Shown piece by piece: positions 35,901 through 44,059 of a DNA stretch of 64,000 bases. The DNA lies in contig JAJVIK010000005.1 of assembly GCA_022072055.1 (NCBI GenBank), forward strand, positions 77,557 through 141,556, given 5' to 3'. The stretch comes from a bacterium (GTDB lineage: Bacteria; Hinthialibacterota; Hinthialibacteria; OLB16). The position numbers and the translations under genes were made by a program. Below the pieces are notes generated by a model. It did not search any database. It was not told where the DNA came from and saw only the letters and a list, made by a program, of their open reading frames with translations. Each line of letters starts with the position of its first letter. Position 1 is the stretch's first letter.

Positions 35901-36665
35901 CTTCCGGACACCAACCACAACTTCCGTTTCCTCAAGCAGAACCCCAACGACCTCACCGAGGGACGAGTGACCGACGAGGCGGTCAACGCGCTCGGGATGG
36001 AGTGGGATCGATCGGGGAACGCGGATGTATCCGGGCACATCATCGGGAGCGCCCCGCAAGCAAACGGACCTTATGATGTCGTCGCGGGGGTTGGCCCCTC
36101 GGCGGATGCTTTTGTCCACCTCGGACTGACCAGCGACACGGCTTACTTCTATCGCATCTATGAGGTCTCCCTGAACAAGGGGAACGGAAACGGTGTCCGG
36201 CAGCTCACCAACACCTTTGATGGCCGCACGCTGGCGCGACTGGCCAACGGGCGAGCGGAGGCGATTTCGCAGACCCGGATGCGGATCACCTGGGAGAGCG
36301 ATGACGACCCGAGCACGCTCGGCTTCCTGGTCCGTCGCGCCACGCACCGAGACGCGCTCGGAGACTGCGGCGAAAACCCGGGAACCATCATCGGAGAGGT
36401 CCCCGCCTCCACGAACGAGGCCATCGACATGGGACTCCACGCCGACAGCGTTTACTATTACGACCTCTGCCTGCTGGATGACCAAGGGAACAGCATGCGG
36501 TTGGAAAACACCTTCGCCGGGCGGACGATGAGCCTCGATCCGAATGGGGATGGGATGGTGAACGTGAGAGACCTGCTTTGGATTCTGAATTCAGCCAGGG
36601 ATGATGAGAATTCTCTGGAGGTGCTCATCGAGTTCTCGCTGGGGTGGGACGGTCAAATTCAATAG
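32976..36665 (+). CDS. secreted protein with four repeated beta-sandwich domains, Thr/Pro linkers and dockerin-like C-terminus
   Basis: 1229 aa from GTG 32976, chosen for AGGAG about seven bases upstream; it begins 26 bases after the beta-helix stop. The signal peptide core (LGALLLLLFTLPAFA) is preceded by residues encoded by an inverted repeat. Four domains of about 120 aa (near 45, 197, 352, 505) share RxLPxxYxPG, ExxPxGW and WLLxD, like the bacterial beta-sandwich modules related to cohesin/DUF11. They are separated by short Thr/Pro linkers. A 255-residue Thr/Pro linker precedes the C-terminal module (about 883-1229) shared with the FG-GAP protein, ending DPNGDGMVNVRDLLWILN. Likely surface or matrix protein. 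Confidence 0.87.
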   Translation: MRNDRVSRGTGILLVGGWEKDRQDGCPPSLGALLLLLFTLPAFADITGSRSLPGSYVGATTAHVEIALTITGATPVYGAVVEETIPSGWNLASSSPTQDKFSSSTNKIAWLITDASGLDSQTLEYDVLVPLGQTGSSVFSGQIHYLLEDVETSVTMGGNTSLPQSTPTTTPTQTITGTPTQTGTPTNTATVTPTLNPLALSGSRDLPLDYSPGLPVEVSVFLDTDASVPLKGVILEETLPAGWSVTASTPAVDAFDSDSGKARWLLVDMTTVADQTVDYRLLPPITDTGNKTFSGSQSIRLSNTGYIITMGGETNLPKALPTSTPTVTPTFTRTLTHTQTATPTRTPTLDPNALIGTRNLPANYLPGEPLEVQVTLNLNEASPAKGLILQETVPSGWLVLDSTPGVDAFNSSSSQARWLLMDISGLPDSVVEYRVLSPITASGQQAFSGTLHVRAANSDYSLAVGGESLLPQGPPSLTPTRTITNTPTISPTRTRTPTRSPTIAPARVVGIRELPLQYAPGQTVSGRIRLEIGPESPPKGLIVSDQLPSGWLLLSSNPTANAFNSTSGEARWLLASIAGLGDGFVDFEALVPITESGAKSFQGTLSARLESSEYVIPVIGHNQVGQTPRATDTPSRTSTSTRTPTDSATFTPTTTSIPTHSFTPTGTSSFTPIPIDTDTPSATPTGTATLTKTPTPTHSGTQTPTATSSPTITETATGTDTQTPTQTVTHTVTESHTPSSTITETPTNTQIGAPTSTPTPTTTDTLPPTASASPTASGTDTPPLNTATVTRTGTATPSRSFTLTRTPTGSMTPSPTITQTPTATQFGAPSSTPTETATISGTATITVTPTDSRTPTPSATRTLTPSPSTSATATPSATVVGIPLLVDVIPDESITIGVGDAIFSFTFSHPMDRDRDPSVTFGTPPLYNIGLRFTPAPGWVDDFTWYGGVQLQSFVSDGLYTLRVTDARTATGASILPDTNHNFRFLKQNPNDLTEGRVTDEAVNALGMEWDRSGNADVSGHIIGSAPQANGPYDVVAGVGPSADAFVHLGLTSDTAYFYRIYEVSLNKGNGNGVRQLTNTFDGRTLARLANGRAEAISQTRMRITWESDDDPSTLGFLVRRATHRDALGDCGENPGTIIGEVPASTNEAIDMGLHADSVYYYDLCLLDDQGNSMRLENTFAGRTMSLDPNGDGMVNVRDLLWILNSARDDENSLEVLIEFSLGWDGQIQ
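33000..33056. repeat. REP-like inverted repeat inside the 5' coding region
   Basis: Arm 1 GGGACAGGCATCCTGCTTGTC (33000-33020) and arm 2 (33035-33056) are complementary with three mismatches around a G-rich loop. Elements of this GACAGGCAnnnTGCCTGTC type are dispersed in planctomycete-like genomes and often leave a TGILPV/QDACPT peptide trace, which is visible here on the minus strand. It has inserted into, and is translated as, the N-terminal region of the protein at 32976. Confidence 0.7.
34855..35620 (+). repeat. low-complexity Thr/Pro linker-coding repeat
   Basis: Second long Thr/Pro tract. Parts such as TATQFGAPSSTPT are the same as in the 29206-29940 tract, showing shared origin or exchange between the two genes. 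Confidence 0.75.
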
Positions 36666-36748
36666 GACATGTCATTGACGGCGCCATGCCAGGGGTGGTT
36701 GCGCGTCATGCACGGTCTCCAGTGGTTTCACGGGAAGGAGAATCCGAC

Positions 36749-37411
36749 ATGATCAGGCTTGCCCGTCGCCACGCGCGTGAGGGATTCACCCTGCTCGAAC
36801 TGCTCATCGTTGTCGCCATCATCCTGATCCTGATCGCCATCGCGCTACCAAACTTCATCGAGGCGCGGATTCGCGCGAAAGTGGCTCGGGCTGAGGCGGA
36901 CATGCGCACTTTGGCCGTGGCGGTGGAATCCTATTACCAAGACCGAAGAATCTACCCGTACCCGAGTGTCGCCTCCCTGGACGCCACGCACTTGACGGAT
37001 GGACTCAGGCTGCTTACCACGCCGATCTCGTACCTTACCGATCTCCCGACCGACCCCTTTTCACTGCCGGTTGAGGGATCGGTTGCGCTCCACTTCAGAG
37101 GCCCGAATTACAAACTTGTATCGACCACCCCGCTTCCAATAGGATTGCCCCGAACGAACAATGTCGATGCTTATTTCCTCTACAGCTACGGTCCCAATCT
37201 TGATGATGAATCCACATACGGTGGTCAGTTCTGGCCGTTCAGTCAGTTGGACAACCCCTGTGCGTATTTGAACTCGACCAATCTGAAATCTTACTCCCCC
37301 ACAAACGGGACCAAATCGGCCGGGGATATTCTCAGGTTCGGCGGGGAGTATCGAGCCGGGAATTGGTGCCTGGATGGCATCATCATCCGTGGGCGAAAAC
37401 CAGGTGGGTGA
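36749..37411 (+). CDS. type II secretion/type IV pseudopilin
   Basis: 220 aa. GGAAGGAG lies eight bases before ATG 36749. Leader MIRLARRHAREG|FTLLELLIVVAIIL has the prepilin cleavage site and +5 Glu. The globular domain has one predicted disulfide-capable Cys pair and ends SPTNGTKSAGDILRFGGEY, matching the other pilins. It follows the surface protein gene by 83 bases and probably shares its transcript, again pairing a pilin with large secreted proteins. Confidence 0.9.
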   Translation: MIRLARRHAREGFTLLELLIVVAIILILIAIALPNFIEARIRAKVARAEADMRTLAVAVESYYQDRRIYPYPSVASLDATHLTDGLRLLTTPISYLTDLPTDPFSLPVEGSVALHFRGPNYKLVSTTPLPIGLPRTNNVDAYFLYSYGPNLDDESTYGGQFWPFSQLDNPCAYLNSTNLKSYSPTNGTKSAGDILRFGGEYRAGNWCLDGIIIRGRKPGG

Positions 37412-37619
37412 ATCGCATCTCCAGCCGAACCCTACTCGGAGTCACTCATCCATTATCTTCTGCCGGTCCGAGGACGGGGTTCTTGGCAAGGTAGACTCCC
37501 TTCCCCACCGAATCTAAGGTTGCCGGAGTGAGAGTTTCACTTTGGAGAAGAATTCTGACTGGCGCCCTGCTTCGCCAATGATTATAATTGTCTCTGGCTT
37601 CGAGGAGGCGACAAGCCGG

Positions 37620-40484
37620 ATGACAGAACCTCGTCCTCAACCAGCCACGGGGGATTTCTCGGCGGGGCCCGGGACGCCGCTCAGCCGAAAGATCGCCCGG
37701 ATTCGACCGTCCGCGCGATCCGGGGGAATGGTCGTGGGTGGGCTGCCAACCCTTCTCTTGTTGATCTTTGCGCTCTCCCTTGTCGGATTGACCTTGTTGA
37801 TGTGGGTTGCCCCGCCGATCGGAGGGTGGGAAACCGTGGTCGGAGCGGGAGTGCTCATGGCCCTTTCCTGGCCCGTCGCTCGCTTTTGGAAAACTCAATC
37901 CGCGCGGAGCGCCAGCGTGAACGGCTTGGGTCTTGTCGGAGACTGGTCTCTCGCGGTCGACAGCATGCCGGACCTGATCATGGTCTTGGACTCGAACCAT
38001 GAGGTTCGACAGGTGAATCGCGCGCTTGCCCAGCGACTGAATTTGGAACCGGAGGCGGTCATCGGCCATAAGTGCTTCGAGCTGGTGCATGACACTTCGT
38101 GTCCCGTGGACATCTGCCCTCACCGCAAGGTCATGGAGGATGGCGTCGAGCACGCCGCTGAAGTCTATGAGCCTCGATTGAACAGCCATTTCTTGGTGAC
38201 CTGCACGCCGCTCCATGACCCATCAGGTCAACTTCTGGGGTCGTTGCACGTCATGCGGGATATATCGAGGCTGAAGCAGTCCGAGGAGGAACTGCACGGA
38301 GCGATCATCGAGATCAATAAGGTCAACGACGGGCTCCGAGCGGTCAACGAGCTGCATCAGGCCCTCTTTCGATGCCGGTCCGTGGAGGATGTGGCCAAGG
38401 TCATGACCGACACACTGGTTCGGAGCTTTGAAGCTCACTTCGCCCGTCTCTGGATTCGCCGTCCCGCCGATCTCTGCTGCGAATGCGCGCTCGCCGCGCA
38501 CTGTCCCAGCAAGAGGGAATGCCTTCACTTGCTTTCCAGCTCGGGGCGTTACACGCATATCGATGGTGATCATCGCAGGGTCCCCTTGGGAGCCTTCAAG
38601 ATCGGGCTTATCGCGGAAGGACGTGGAAAGACGATCTCGAATGATGTCGTGAACGATGAGCGCGTCCACAACCGGGAGTGGGCGGCATCCCTTGGGCTGA
38701 GATCGTTCGCGGGGATTCCCCTTGAGAGCGAGGGAAAGGTGGTCGGAGTCCTTGCGATGTTCTCGCGCGAGTTCCTGTCGCCCAGCCTGCTCGCCACGCT
38801 GGAGCTCCTCGCGAAGCTCGCCACCGCGGCGATCGGGAATGTCCGTCAGATCGAGGAACTGAAAGTCGCCGAAAGGAGCGCAACGGCCGCCGCTCAGGCC
38901 AAGAGCCAATTCCTCGCGACCATGAGCCATGAAATCCGCACGCCGTTGAACGGCGTTCTGGGGATGAACGGCCTCCTCCTGGACACGGATCTCACCCCTG
39001 AGCAGCGCAATTTCACCGAGATCGCGATGAACAGCGCGAATTCCCTTTTGACCATCATCAACGACATCCTGGACTTCTCAAAGATCGAGGCGGGAAGACT
39101 GGACTTGGAGACCTTGGATTTCAATCTCCGAGACTTGCTTGAGGAGATGGGTGACTCGCTGGCTCCGAAGGCCCAGGAAAAGGGATTGGAGTTCATCTGC
39201 ATGGTGGACCCTGAAGTCCCCTCCGCCGTCCGCGGCGATCCTGGAAGGCTTCGTCAGATCCTGACAAACCTCATCGGAAACGCCATCAAGTTCACCGAAA
39301 GGGGGGAGATTTCCCTTCGGGTCCAATCCGAGGCGAGCTTCGAGAAAGAGGTCACAATCCGCTTCTCAGTCGCCGACACGGGCATTGGGATCCCGAGTGA
39401 GAAGGTGGAACTCCTGTTTGAACCGTTCACCCAAGCGGATTCATCCACGACGCGGAGATACGGAGGGACGGGGCTTGGGCTTTCCATCACCAAGCAGCTT
39501 GTGGAACTGATGCGCGGAACCCTGAGCGTGCACAGCGAGGTGGGGAGCGGCTCCACCTTTGCATTCACGGTCGTGTTTGAGCGCGGTTCGCGGTCAAGCA
39601 GCAGTTCGGAATTGCATTTCCGGGACATTCGGGGAATGCGCGTGCTCGCGGTCGATGACAATGAGACCAACCGGTTTCTGCTTCGACGTCAGCTCCAATC
39701 CTGGGGTTGCGACTCCGAGGAGGCGGCCAATGGGGAGATTGCCCTTGCCAAGCTGCGCGAGGCCGTTGAGCGGGGAGCTCCCTTCGAGGTCGCCATCGTG
39801 GACATGCAGATGCCGATCATGGACGGGGAAACGCTCGGGAGGAGAATCAAGGGGGACCCCGACCTCAAGGACATCCCCCTGGTCATGATGACTTCCATCG
39901 GGCAGCGCGGGGACGCCTCCCGGATGAAGGAGATCGGATTCGCGGCTTACCTGACGAAACCGGTCAAGCGCGCGCAGCTCTTCGATTGCCTGACGACCAT
40001 CGCCAGTCTCCGAGCAGCTGGGGAGAGCCTCGCGGAAAAGCCGATTATCACGCGCCACACGCTCCGTGAGGGAACCACCGGTCCCAAGCTCCGGATACTC
40101 CTTGCCGAGGACAACCGCACCAATCAGCTGGTCGCGCTCAAGATTCTGGAGAATATCGGATACCGTGCTGACGCGGTCGCAAACGGACTCGAGGCGATCG
40201 GGGCGCTTGAGCTGGCCCCTTACGATCTGGTGTTGATGGATGTACAGATGCCCGAACTTGACGGGCTCGAAGCCACGCGGAGGATCAGGGCCGCCGATTC
40301 CAACGTGTTGGACCGTCAAATCCCGATTGTGGCCATGACCGCTCACGCGATGCAGGGGGATCGCGAGGCGTGCCTGGAGTCCGGGATGGATGATTACATC
40401 TCGAAGCCGATTAACCGCGAGGAACTCTCGCGCGTCATCGAAAGAGTGTGTTCATCTGTGCTCAGGCCCGGCGCCACCGGATGA
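37620..40484 (+). CDS. membrane hybrid sensor histidine kinase with two receivers
   Basis: 954 aa from ATG 37620 (GAGGAGG about ten bases upstream; ATG 37578 is an alternative). Two transmembrane helices (about 38-90) are followed by PAS (about 100-225, with [10 protein letters not shown]), GAF (about 235-410, containing a Cys cluster [16 protein letters not shown]), HisKA with phospho-acceptor His near 437 in MSHEIRTP, HATPase (N box [10 protein letters not shown]1 DTGIGIP, G2 GGTGLGLS), and two receivers: Asp in [11 protein letters not shown] and Asp in [11 protein letters not shown]. BarA-like layout without a C-terminal HPt, so phosphate must pass to a separate HPt or receiver. The GAF Cys cluster could bind metal or an iron-sulfur group. 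Confidence 0.93.
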   Translation: MTEPRPQPATGDFSAGPGTPLSRKIARIRPSARSGGMVVGGLPTLLLLIFALSLVGLTLLMWVAPPIGGWETVVGAGVLMALSWPVARFWKTQSARSASVNGLGLVGDWSLAVDSMPDLIMVLDSNHEVRQVNRALAQRLNLEPEAVIGHKCFELVHDTSCPVDICPHRKVMEDGVEHAAEVYEPRLNSHFLVTCTPLHDPSGQLLGSLHVMRDISRLKQSEEELHGAIIEINKVNDGLRAVNELHQALFRCRSVEDVAKVMTDTLVRSFEAHFARLWIRRPADLCCECALAAHCPSKRECLHLLSSSGRYTHIDGDHRRVPLGAFKIGLIAEGRGKTISNDVVNDERVHNREWAASLGLRSFAGIPLESEGKVVGVLAMFSREFLSPSLLATLELLAKLATAAIGNVRQIEELKVAERSATAAAQAKSQFLATMSHEIRTPLNGVLGMNGLLLDTDLTPEQRNFTEIAMNSANSLLTIINDILDFSKIEAGRLDLETLDFNLRDLLEEMGDSLAPKAQEKGLEFICMVDPEVPSAVRGDPGRLRQILTNLIGNAIKFTERGEISLRVQSEASFEKEVTIRFSVADTGIGIPSEKVELLFEPFTQADSSTTRRYGGTGLGLSITKQLVELMRGTLSVHSEVGSGSTFAFTVVFERGSRSSSSSELHFRDIRGMRVLAVDDNETNRFLLRRQLQSWGCDSEEAANGEIALAKLREAVERGAPFEVAIVDMQMPIMDGETLGRRIKGDPDLKDIPLVMMTSIGQRGDASRMKEIGFAAYLTKPVKRAQLFDCLTTIASLRAAGESLAEKPIITRHTLREGTTGPKLRILLAEDNRTNQLVALKILENIGYRADAVANGLEAIGALELAPYDLVLMDVQMPELDGLEATRRIRAADSNVLDRQIPIVAMTAHAMQGDREACLESGMDDYISKPINREELSRVIERVCSSVLRPGATG

Positions 40485-40632
40485 TTTCATCGACCAAGAA
40501 ACACCCCCCGCGCATCGATTTCGGGCGCTTTTTGGGCGGGCCTAGAATTCGCTCTTCCCCCGGTCCTGTTTCCCGTCCGTTCCGTGGAGGCACTCCTTTT
40601 CTACCGACCCGGTTTTGCCGATGATAGGAACC

Positions 40633-41220
40633 ATGAAACCGAGACGCGCCAAAACCACCCGAAAAACCAACGAAACGGAGATCACCGCCGAAATGGTGCT
40701 GGATGGCGCCGGGAAGCGCTCGATTTCCACCGGAATCGGGTTTTTCGACCACATGTTGGACCACCTCTCCAAGCACAGCGGGATCAGCCTCATGCTCAAG
40801 GCCAAGGGAGACCTCGAGGTGGACTCTCACCACACGGTCGAGGATGTCGGAATTGTGCTGGGGCAGCTCCTCGCCGAGGCCATCGGGGACGCCCGCGGAA
40901 TCGCGCGCTATGGGTCCGTGTCGGTTCCCATGGAAGAGGCTTTGGTGGACGCCGCCATTGACCTCTGTGGGCGCGGGAACCTGGTCTATAATGTGCCCAC
41001 CACTCAGCCCAAGGTGGGGGACTTTGACGCCGAGCTCGGGCGCGAGTTTTTCCAGGCTATCTCCCGCGGCGGAAGGTTCACCCTGCACCTGAATCTCCGT
41101 TACGGCGAGAATCAGCACCACATCCTCGAGGCGGCGTTCAAGGCCTTTGCCCAAGCGCTGCGCCAGGCGATTGCGCTCACCGGGCAGGACGAAATCCCCT
41201 CCACCAAAGGGGTCCTCTAA
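40633..41220 (+). CDS. hisB: imidazoleglycerol-phosphate dehydratase
   Basis: 195 aa from ATG 40633 (ATG 40621 and TTG 40615 also in frame), the normal length for the monofunctional enzyme. Sixth step of histidine synthesis, cytoplasmic, Mn-dependent. Metal-binding and active-site motifs are all present: GFFDHMLDHLSKH, DSHHTVEDVGI, ARYGS, DLCGRG and HLNLRYGENQHHILEAAFKA. First gene of a tight operon with argH, ruvC and ruvA; no other his gene in the window. Confidence 0.97.
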   Translation: MKPRRAKTTRKTNETEITAEMVLDGAGKRSISTGIGFFDHMLDHLSKHSGISLMLKAKGDLEVDSHHTVEDVGIVLGQLLAEAIGDARGIARYGSVSVPMEEALVDAAIDLCGRGNLVYNVPTTQPKVGDFDAELGREFFQAISRGGRFTLHLNLRYGENQHHILEAAFKAFAQALRQAIALTGQDEIPSTKGVL

Positions 41221-41228
41221 CCACCCGC

Positions 41229-42758
41229 ATGTCAAACGGCCGGGAAACCAAAGTATCCGCCCCTGTCTGGTCGCATTCCCCTGAGGAAACCGGGGAGATT
41301 CGCGAGCGGCTGGTCGCGTTCTGCGCCGGACGGGATGTGGAGCCGCTCCCCGCCTGTGACGAAGCGCTTCTGCATGAAGACCTCGCCACCAACGAGGCCT
41401 CCACGCTCGCGCTCTGCGCGGCCGGAGTATTCAGTCGCAAAGAGGCCGCGGAGATCTGCTCGGCGCTTCAACACCTGCGTCGCGAAATCGAGCAGGGATA
41501 CATCCGTCTCGACCCGCGGTATGAGGATGTGCACATCAACATCGAGGAACTCCTGCGCGCCTACGCGGGCGAGGTCGCGGGGAAAATTCATAGCGGGCGC
41601 AGCCGAAATGATCAGGTCGCCTGCGATATCCGCCTGTGGCAAAGGGATCGTGTGCTTGCCCACCTGGGAAACCTGATCGAGACCATCCGAGCGTTCATCC
41701 AGCGCGCGGAGGCGGAGAAGGCCACTGTAATGCCGGGGTTTTCGCACCATCAGCGCGCCTTTGTCACAACCTTCGGGCATCTGCTCGCGGCGCATGCCGA
41801 GGCGTGGCTGCGGGATGTGGAGCGCGGCCTCGCGCTTTTCTCTCGGATCAATCGCTGCCCGCTCGGCGCGGCCGCCGGATTCGGGACCTCCTGGCCGATT
41901 GACCGCGACCAACTCGCGTCCTTTCTAGGGTTCGAGGGGTTGATCGAGAACTCGCTGGATGCGGTCTCAAGCCGCTTGGAGGTGGAGGCGGATGTGGCCG
42001 GGTGGATCGCGCTCTGGATGACCCACTGCTCCGCGCTGGCGCAGGACTTGATCCTGTTTTCCATGGAGGAGTTCCGCTGGGTGTGTCTTTCTCCGGAAAC
42101 CACGACCGGCTCCTCGATCATGCCGCAGAAGCGCAACCCGGATTTTGCCGAGGTGATCAAGGGGAAAACCGCGCTCGCACACGGGGCGCTCGCAAGCCTC
42201 CTGTCGCTGGGGAAGGGGCAGCCATCCGGGTATCATCGCGACAGTCAGTATTCCAAACAAATCGGGCAGGATCTCTGGGGCGAGGCGTTCCAGATTCCGG
42301 AGATCCTGCGGATCGTGATCGAGACGGCGGAGCTGGACCGTGAGCGGATGCGCGCGGCCACTCGCGGCGGGTTTCTTGAGGCGGCGGAGTGGGCGGACTA
42401 CATCGCGCGCGAGGCCAAGATTCCGTTCCGCGAAGTCTACACGGCCATCGGGCAGGCGGTGGACCGCGCGCGCAAGAAGGGGCGCCTTGACGCCCGGACA
42501 GTCAACGCGACGCTCAAGGAGCGCGGCATCTCCTATCGGGTGGATGAGAAAGCCGCCGCGCGCTTCGAGTCGCCGGAGGGACTGCTTGCGGCGCGCGCGA
42601 CCAAAGGCTCGCCCAACCCGAGTCTGGCGGAGGCGCATTTGACGCGCCTGCGGTCCGAAGTGGAGAAACACGCCAAAGCGATTCGCGCGGCGGAACGAAA
42701 GATCTCGGCCGCGGAGAAATCGCGGCTGGCTGAGATCGCGCGTTTGGCGAAGGGCTGA
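41229..42758 (+). CDS. argH: argininosuccinate lyase
   Basis: 509 aa, somewhat longer than the usual 460 because of a C-terminal extension rich in Ala/Glu/Lys (SEVEKHAKAIRAAERKI...). Cleaves argininosuccinate to arginine and fumarate. Superfamily motifs: EDVHINIE, KIHSGRSRNDQVACDIRLW, MPGFSHHQRA and the signature GSSIMPQKRNPD with the catalytic Ser loop. Begins eight bases after hisB and ends two bases before ruvC. No Shine-Dalgarno is obvious, which suggests translation by re-initiation within the operon. Confidence 0.97.
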   Translation: MSNGRETKVSAPVWSHSPEETGEIRERLVAFCAGRDVEPLPACDEALLHEDLATNEASTLALCAAGVFSRKEAAEICSALQHLRREIEQGYIRLDPRYEDVHINIEELLRAYAGEVAGKIHSGRSRNDQVACDIRLWQRDRVLAHLGNLIETIRAFIQRAEAEKATVMPGFSHHQRAFVTTFGHLLAAHAEAWLRDVERGLALFSRINRCPLGAAAGFGTSWPIDRDQLASFLGFEGLIENSLDAVSSRLEVEADVAGWIALWMTHCSALAQDLILFSMEEFRWVCLSPETTTGSSIMPQKRNPDFAEVIKGKTALAHGALASLLSLGKGQPSGYHRDSQYSKQIGQDLWGEAFQIPEILRIVIETAELDRERMRAATRGGFLEAAEWADYIAREAKIPFREVYTAIGQAVDRARKKGRLDARTVNATLKERGISYRVDEKAAARFESPEGLLAARATKGSPNPSLAEAHLTRLRSEVEKHAKAIRAAERKISAAEKSRLAEIARLAKG

Positions 42759-42760
42759 CC

Positions 42761-43327
42761 TTGCGGATTCTGGGGATTGATCCGGGGCTTCAGATCACCG
42801 GTTATGGACTGATCGAAACCGGTCCGGGCGGACCGCGCCTCTTGGAGGCGGGGTGCCTGAAGAGCACCGCAGCCTCGTCGCTTGAGCGGCGCCTGGCGGA
42901 GCTCGCCGCGGGCATCCGTGAAGTGCTGGCGGAGGGGCAGCCGGAGAGCGTGGCGGTGGAGGCGCTTTTCTCCAGTTACAAGCACCCGACCTCCGCGCTG
43001 CAGATGGCGCACGCTCGCGGGGTCCTGTTCCTCGCGGCGGCGGAGGCGGGTTTGCCGGTGTTTGCCTATCCTCCCGCGCGCGTGAAAAAGGCCCTGGTGG
43101 GTCGTGGCGCGGCCACGAAGAGTCAGATGCAGTCGATGATTCAGAGCGTGTTCGGACTGGAGAAGCCGCCCTCGCCCCCGGATGTGGCCGATGCCCTGGC
43201 GGTGGCGCTCTGTCACGCGAGCGCGATGGGCAAGGGGAATTTGACCTCCAAGAGGCGTGGGCGCGGGGCGATGCCGGACTGGCTTCAAGAGGCCATCGAG
43301 AAATCCAGGAAGAAGCCGAGAACATGA
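42761..43327 (+). CDS. ruvC: Holliday junction resolvase RuvC
   Basis: 188 aa starting at TTG 42761. Resolves Holliday junctions by paired nicks. Catalytic acids: Asp in ILGIDPGLQITGYG, Glu in VAVEALF, and the acidic pair in PPDVADALAVALCHA. Length is slightly above average because of a basic tail (KRRGRGAMPDWLQ...). Four-base ATGA overlap with ruvA shows coupled translation. ruvB is not in the window. Confidence 0.96.
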   Translation: MRILGIDPGLQITGYGLIETGPGGPRLLEAGCLKSTAASSLERRLAELAAGIREVLAEGQPESVAVEALFSSYKHPTSALQMAHARGVLFLAAAEAGLPVFAYPPARVKKALVGRGAATKSQMQSMIQSVFGLEKPPSPPDVADALAVALCHASAMGKGNLTSKRRGRGAMPDWLQEAIEKSRKKPRT

Positions 43328-43956
43328 TTTCGCAGATTGAGGGGACCATTCGGCGGCTGCTTGAAAACCGAGTCGAGCTCGATGTGGGAGGGCTAACCTA
43401 TGAGGTCTTGCTTCCCTCGCGAGCCTACCAGCAGCTCCGTCACCACGAGCAGGAGAAGCCGGTCCGGTTGTACACCTTCCACTATCTGGAAGGGGGCATG
43501 ACCGGGACTCCGATCCCGCGCCTGGTGGGGTTCATCTCCGAGCTGGACCGTGATTTCTTCCACCTCCTCCGGACAGTTAAGAACATCGGGGTGAAGACCG
43601 CGCTCGCCTCGATGATCCTCCCGGTGTCCCAATACGCCCGCGCGATCGAGCACGAAGATATCCCGACCCTTAAGGGGCTGCCGGAGGTCGGCCCGGCGAC
43701 CGCCAAGCGGATTATCGCCGAGCTCAAGGGAAAGCTGGTCAAGTTCATGCTGATGCCCGAGGAAGGTCCGCTCGCGGCGCTGCCTGTTGCCGCCGATTAC
43801 CGAGCCGAGGCGGTGGAGGTGCTGCTGCAACTGGGCAAACGTCGCGCGGAGGCGGAGGACTGGGTGGCCCGGGCGGCGAGTCAGTTCCCGGACATCCGTG
43901 AGAGCGACCGCCTGCTTGCGGAGATCTTCAAGCTGTTTGGGGCCCCGGGGGGGTAG
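43324..43956 (+). CDS. ruvA: Holliday junction branch migration protein RuvA
   Basis: 210 aa. Tetrameric junction-binding partner of the RuvB motor. N-terminal OB domain (MISQIEGTIRRLLENRVELDVGGLTYEV), two helix-hairpin-helix motifs (NIGVKTALAS and LPEVGPATAKRIIAELKGK) and a C-terminal RuvB-contacting domain (VLLQLGKRRAEAEDWV). All domains intact. Confidence 0.96.
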   Translation: MISQIEGTIRRLLENRVELDVGGLTYEVLLPSRAYQQLRHHEQEKPVRLYTFHYLEGGMTGTPIPRLVGFISELDRDFFHLLRTVKNIGVKTALASMILPVSQYARAIEHEDIPTLKGLPEVGPATAKRIIAELKGKLVKFMLMPEEGPLAALPVAADYRAEAVEVLLQLGKRRAEAEDWVARAASQFPDIRESDRLLAEIFKLFGAPGG

Positions 43957-43989
43957 AGCCTTCCGCCCTTTTCCGTCCGATTCCGAGGC

Positions 43990-44024
43990 TTGTCCCTTCC
44001 TTCCGCTTGGAAGATAGTACTTCC
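43990..44024 (+). promoter_or_regulatory. possible promoter with palindrome for the GH32/sugar-transport genes
   Basis: TTGTCC (43990-43995), 17-base spacer, GATAGT (44013-44018), 42 bases before ATG 44060. A short palindrome, GGAAG-six bases-CTTCC (44009-44024), overlaps the -10 box and could be a repressor site. Modest evidence. Confidence 0.3.
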
Positions 44025-44059
44025 GGCTCGTTTTTCATTTCATTCGAGGGGGCATTCTC

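Noticed and set aside
40485-40632. Terminator between the hybrid kinase and hisB
   Set aside because: GC-rich runs and a CTTTTT stretch occur, but no stable stem precedes the T-run.
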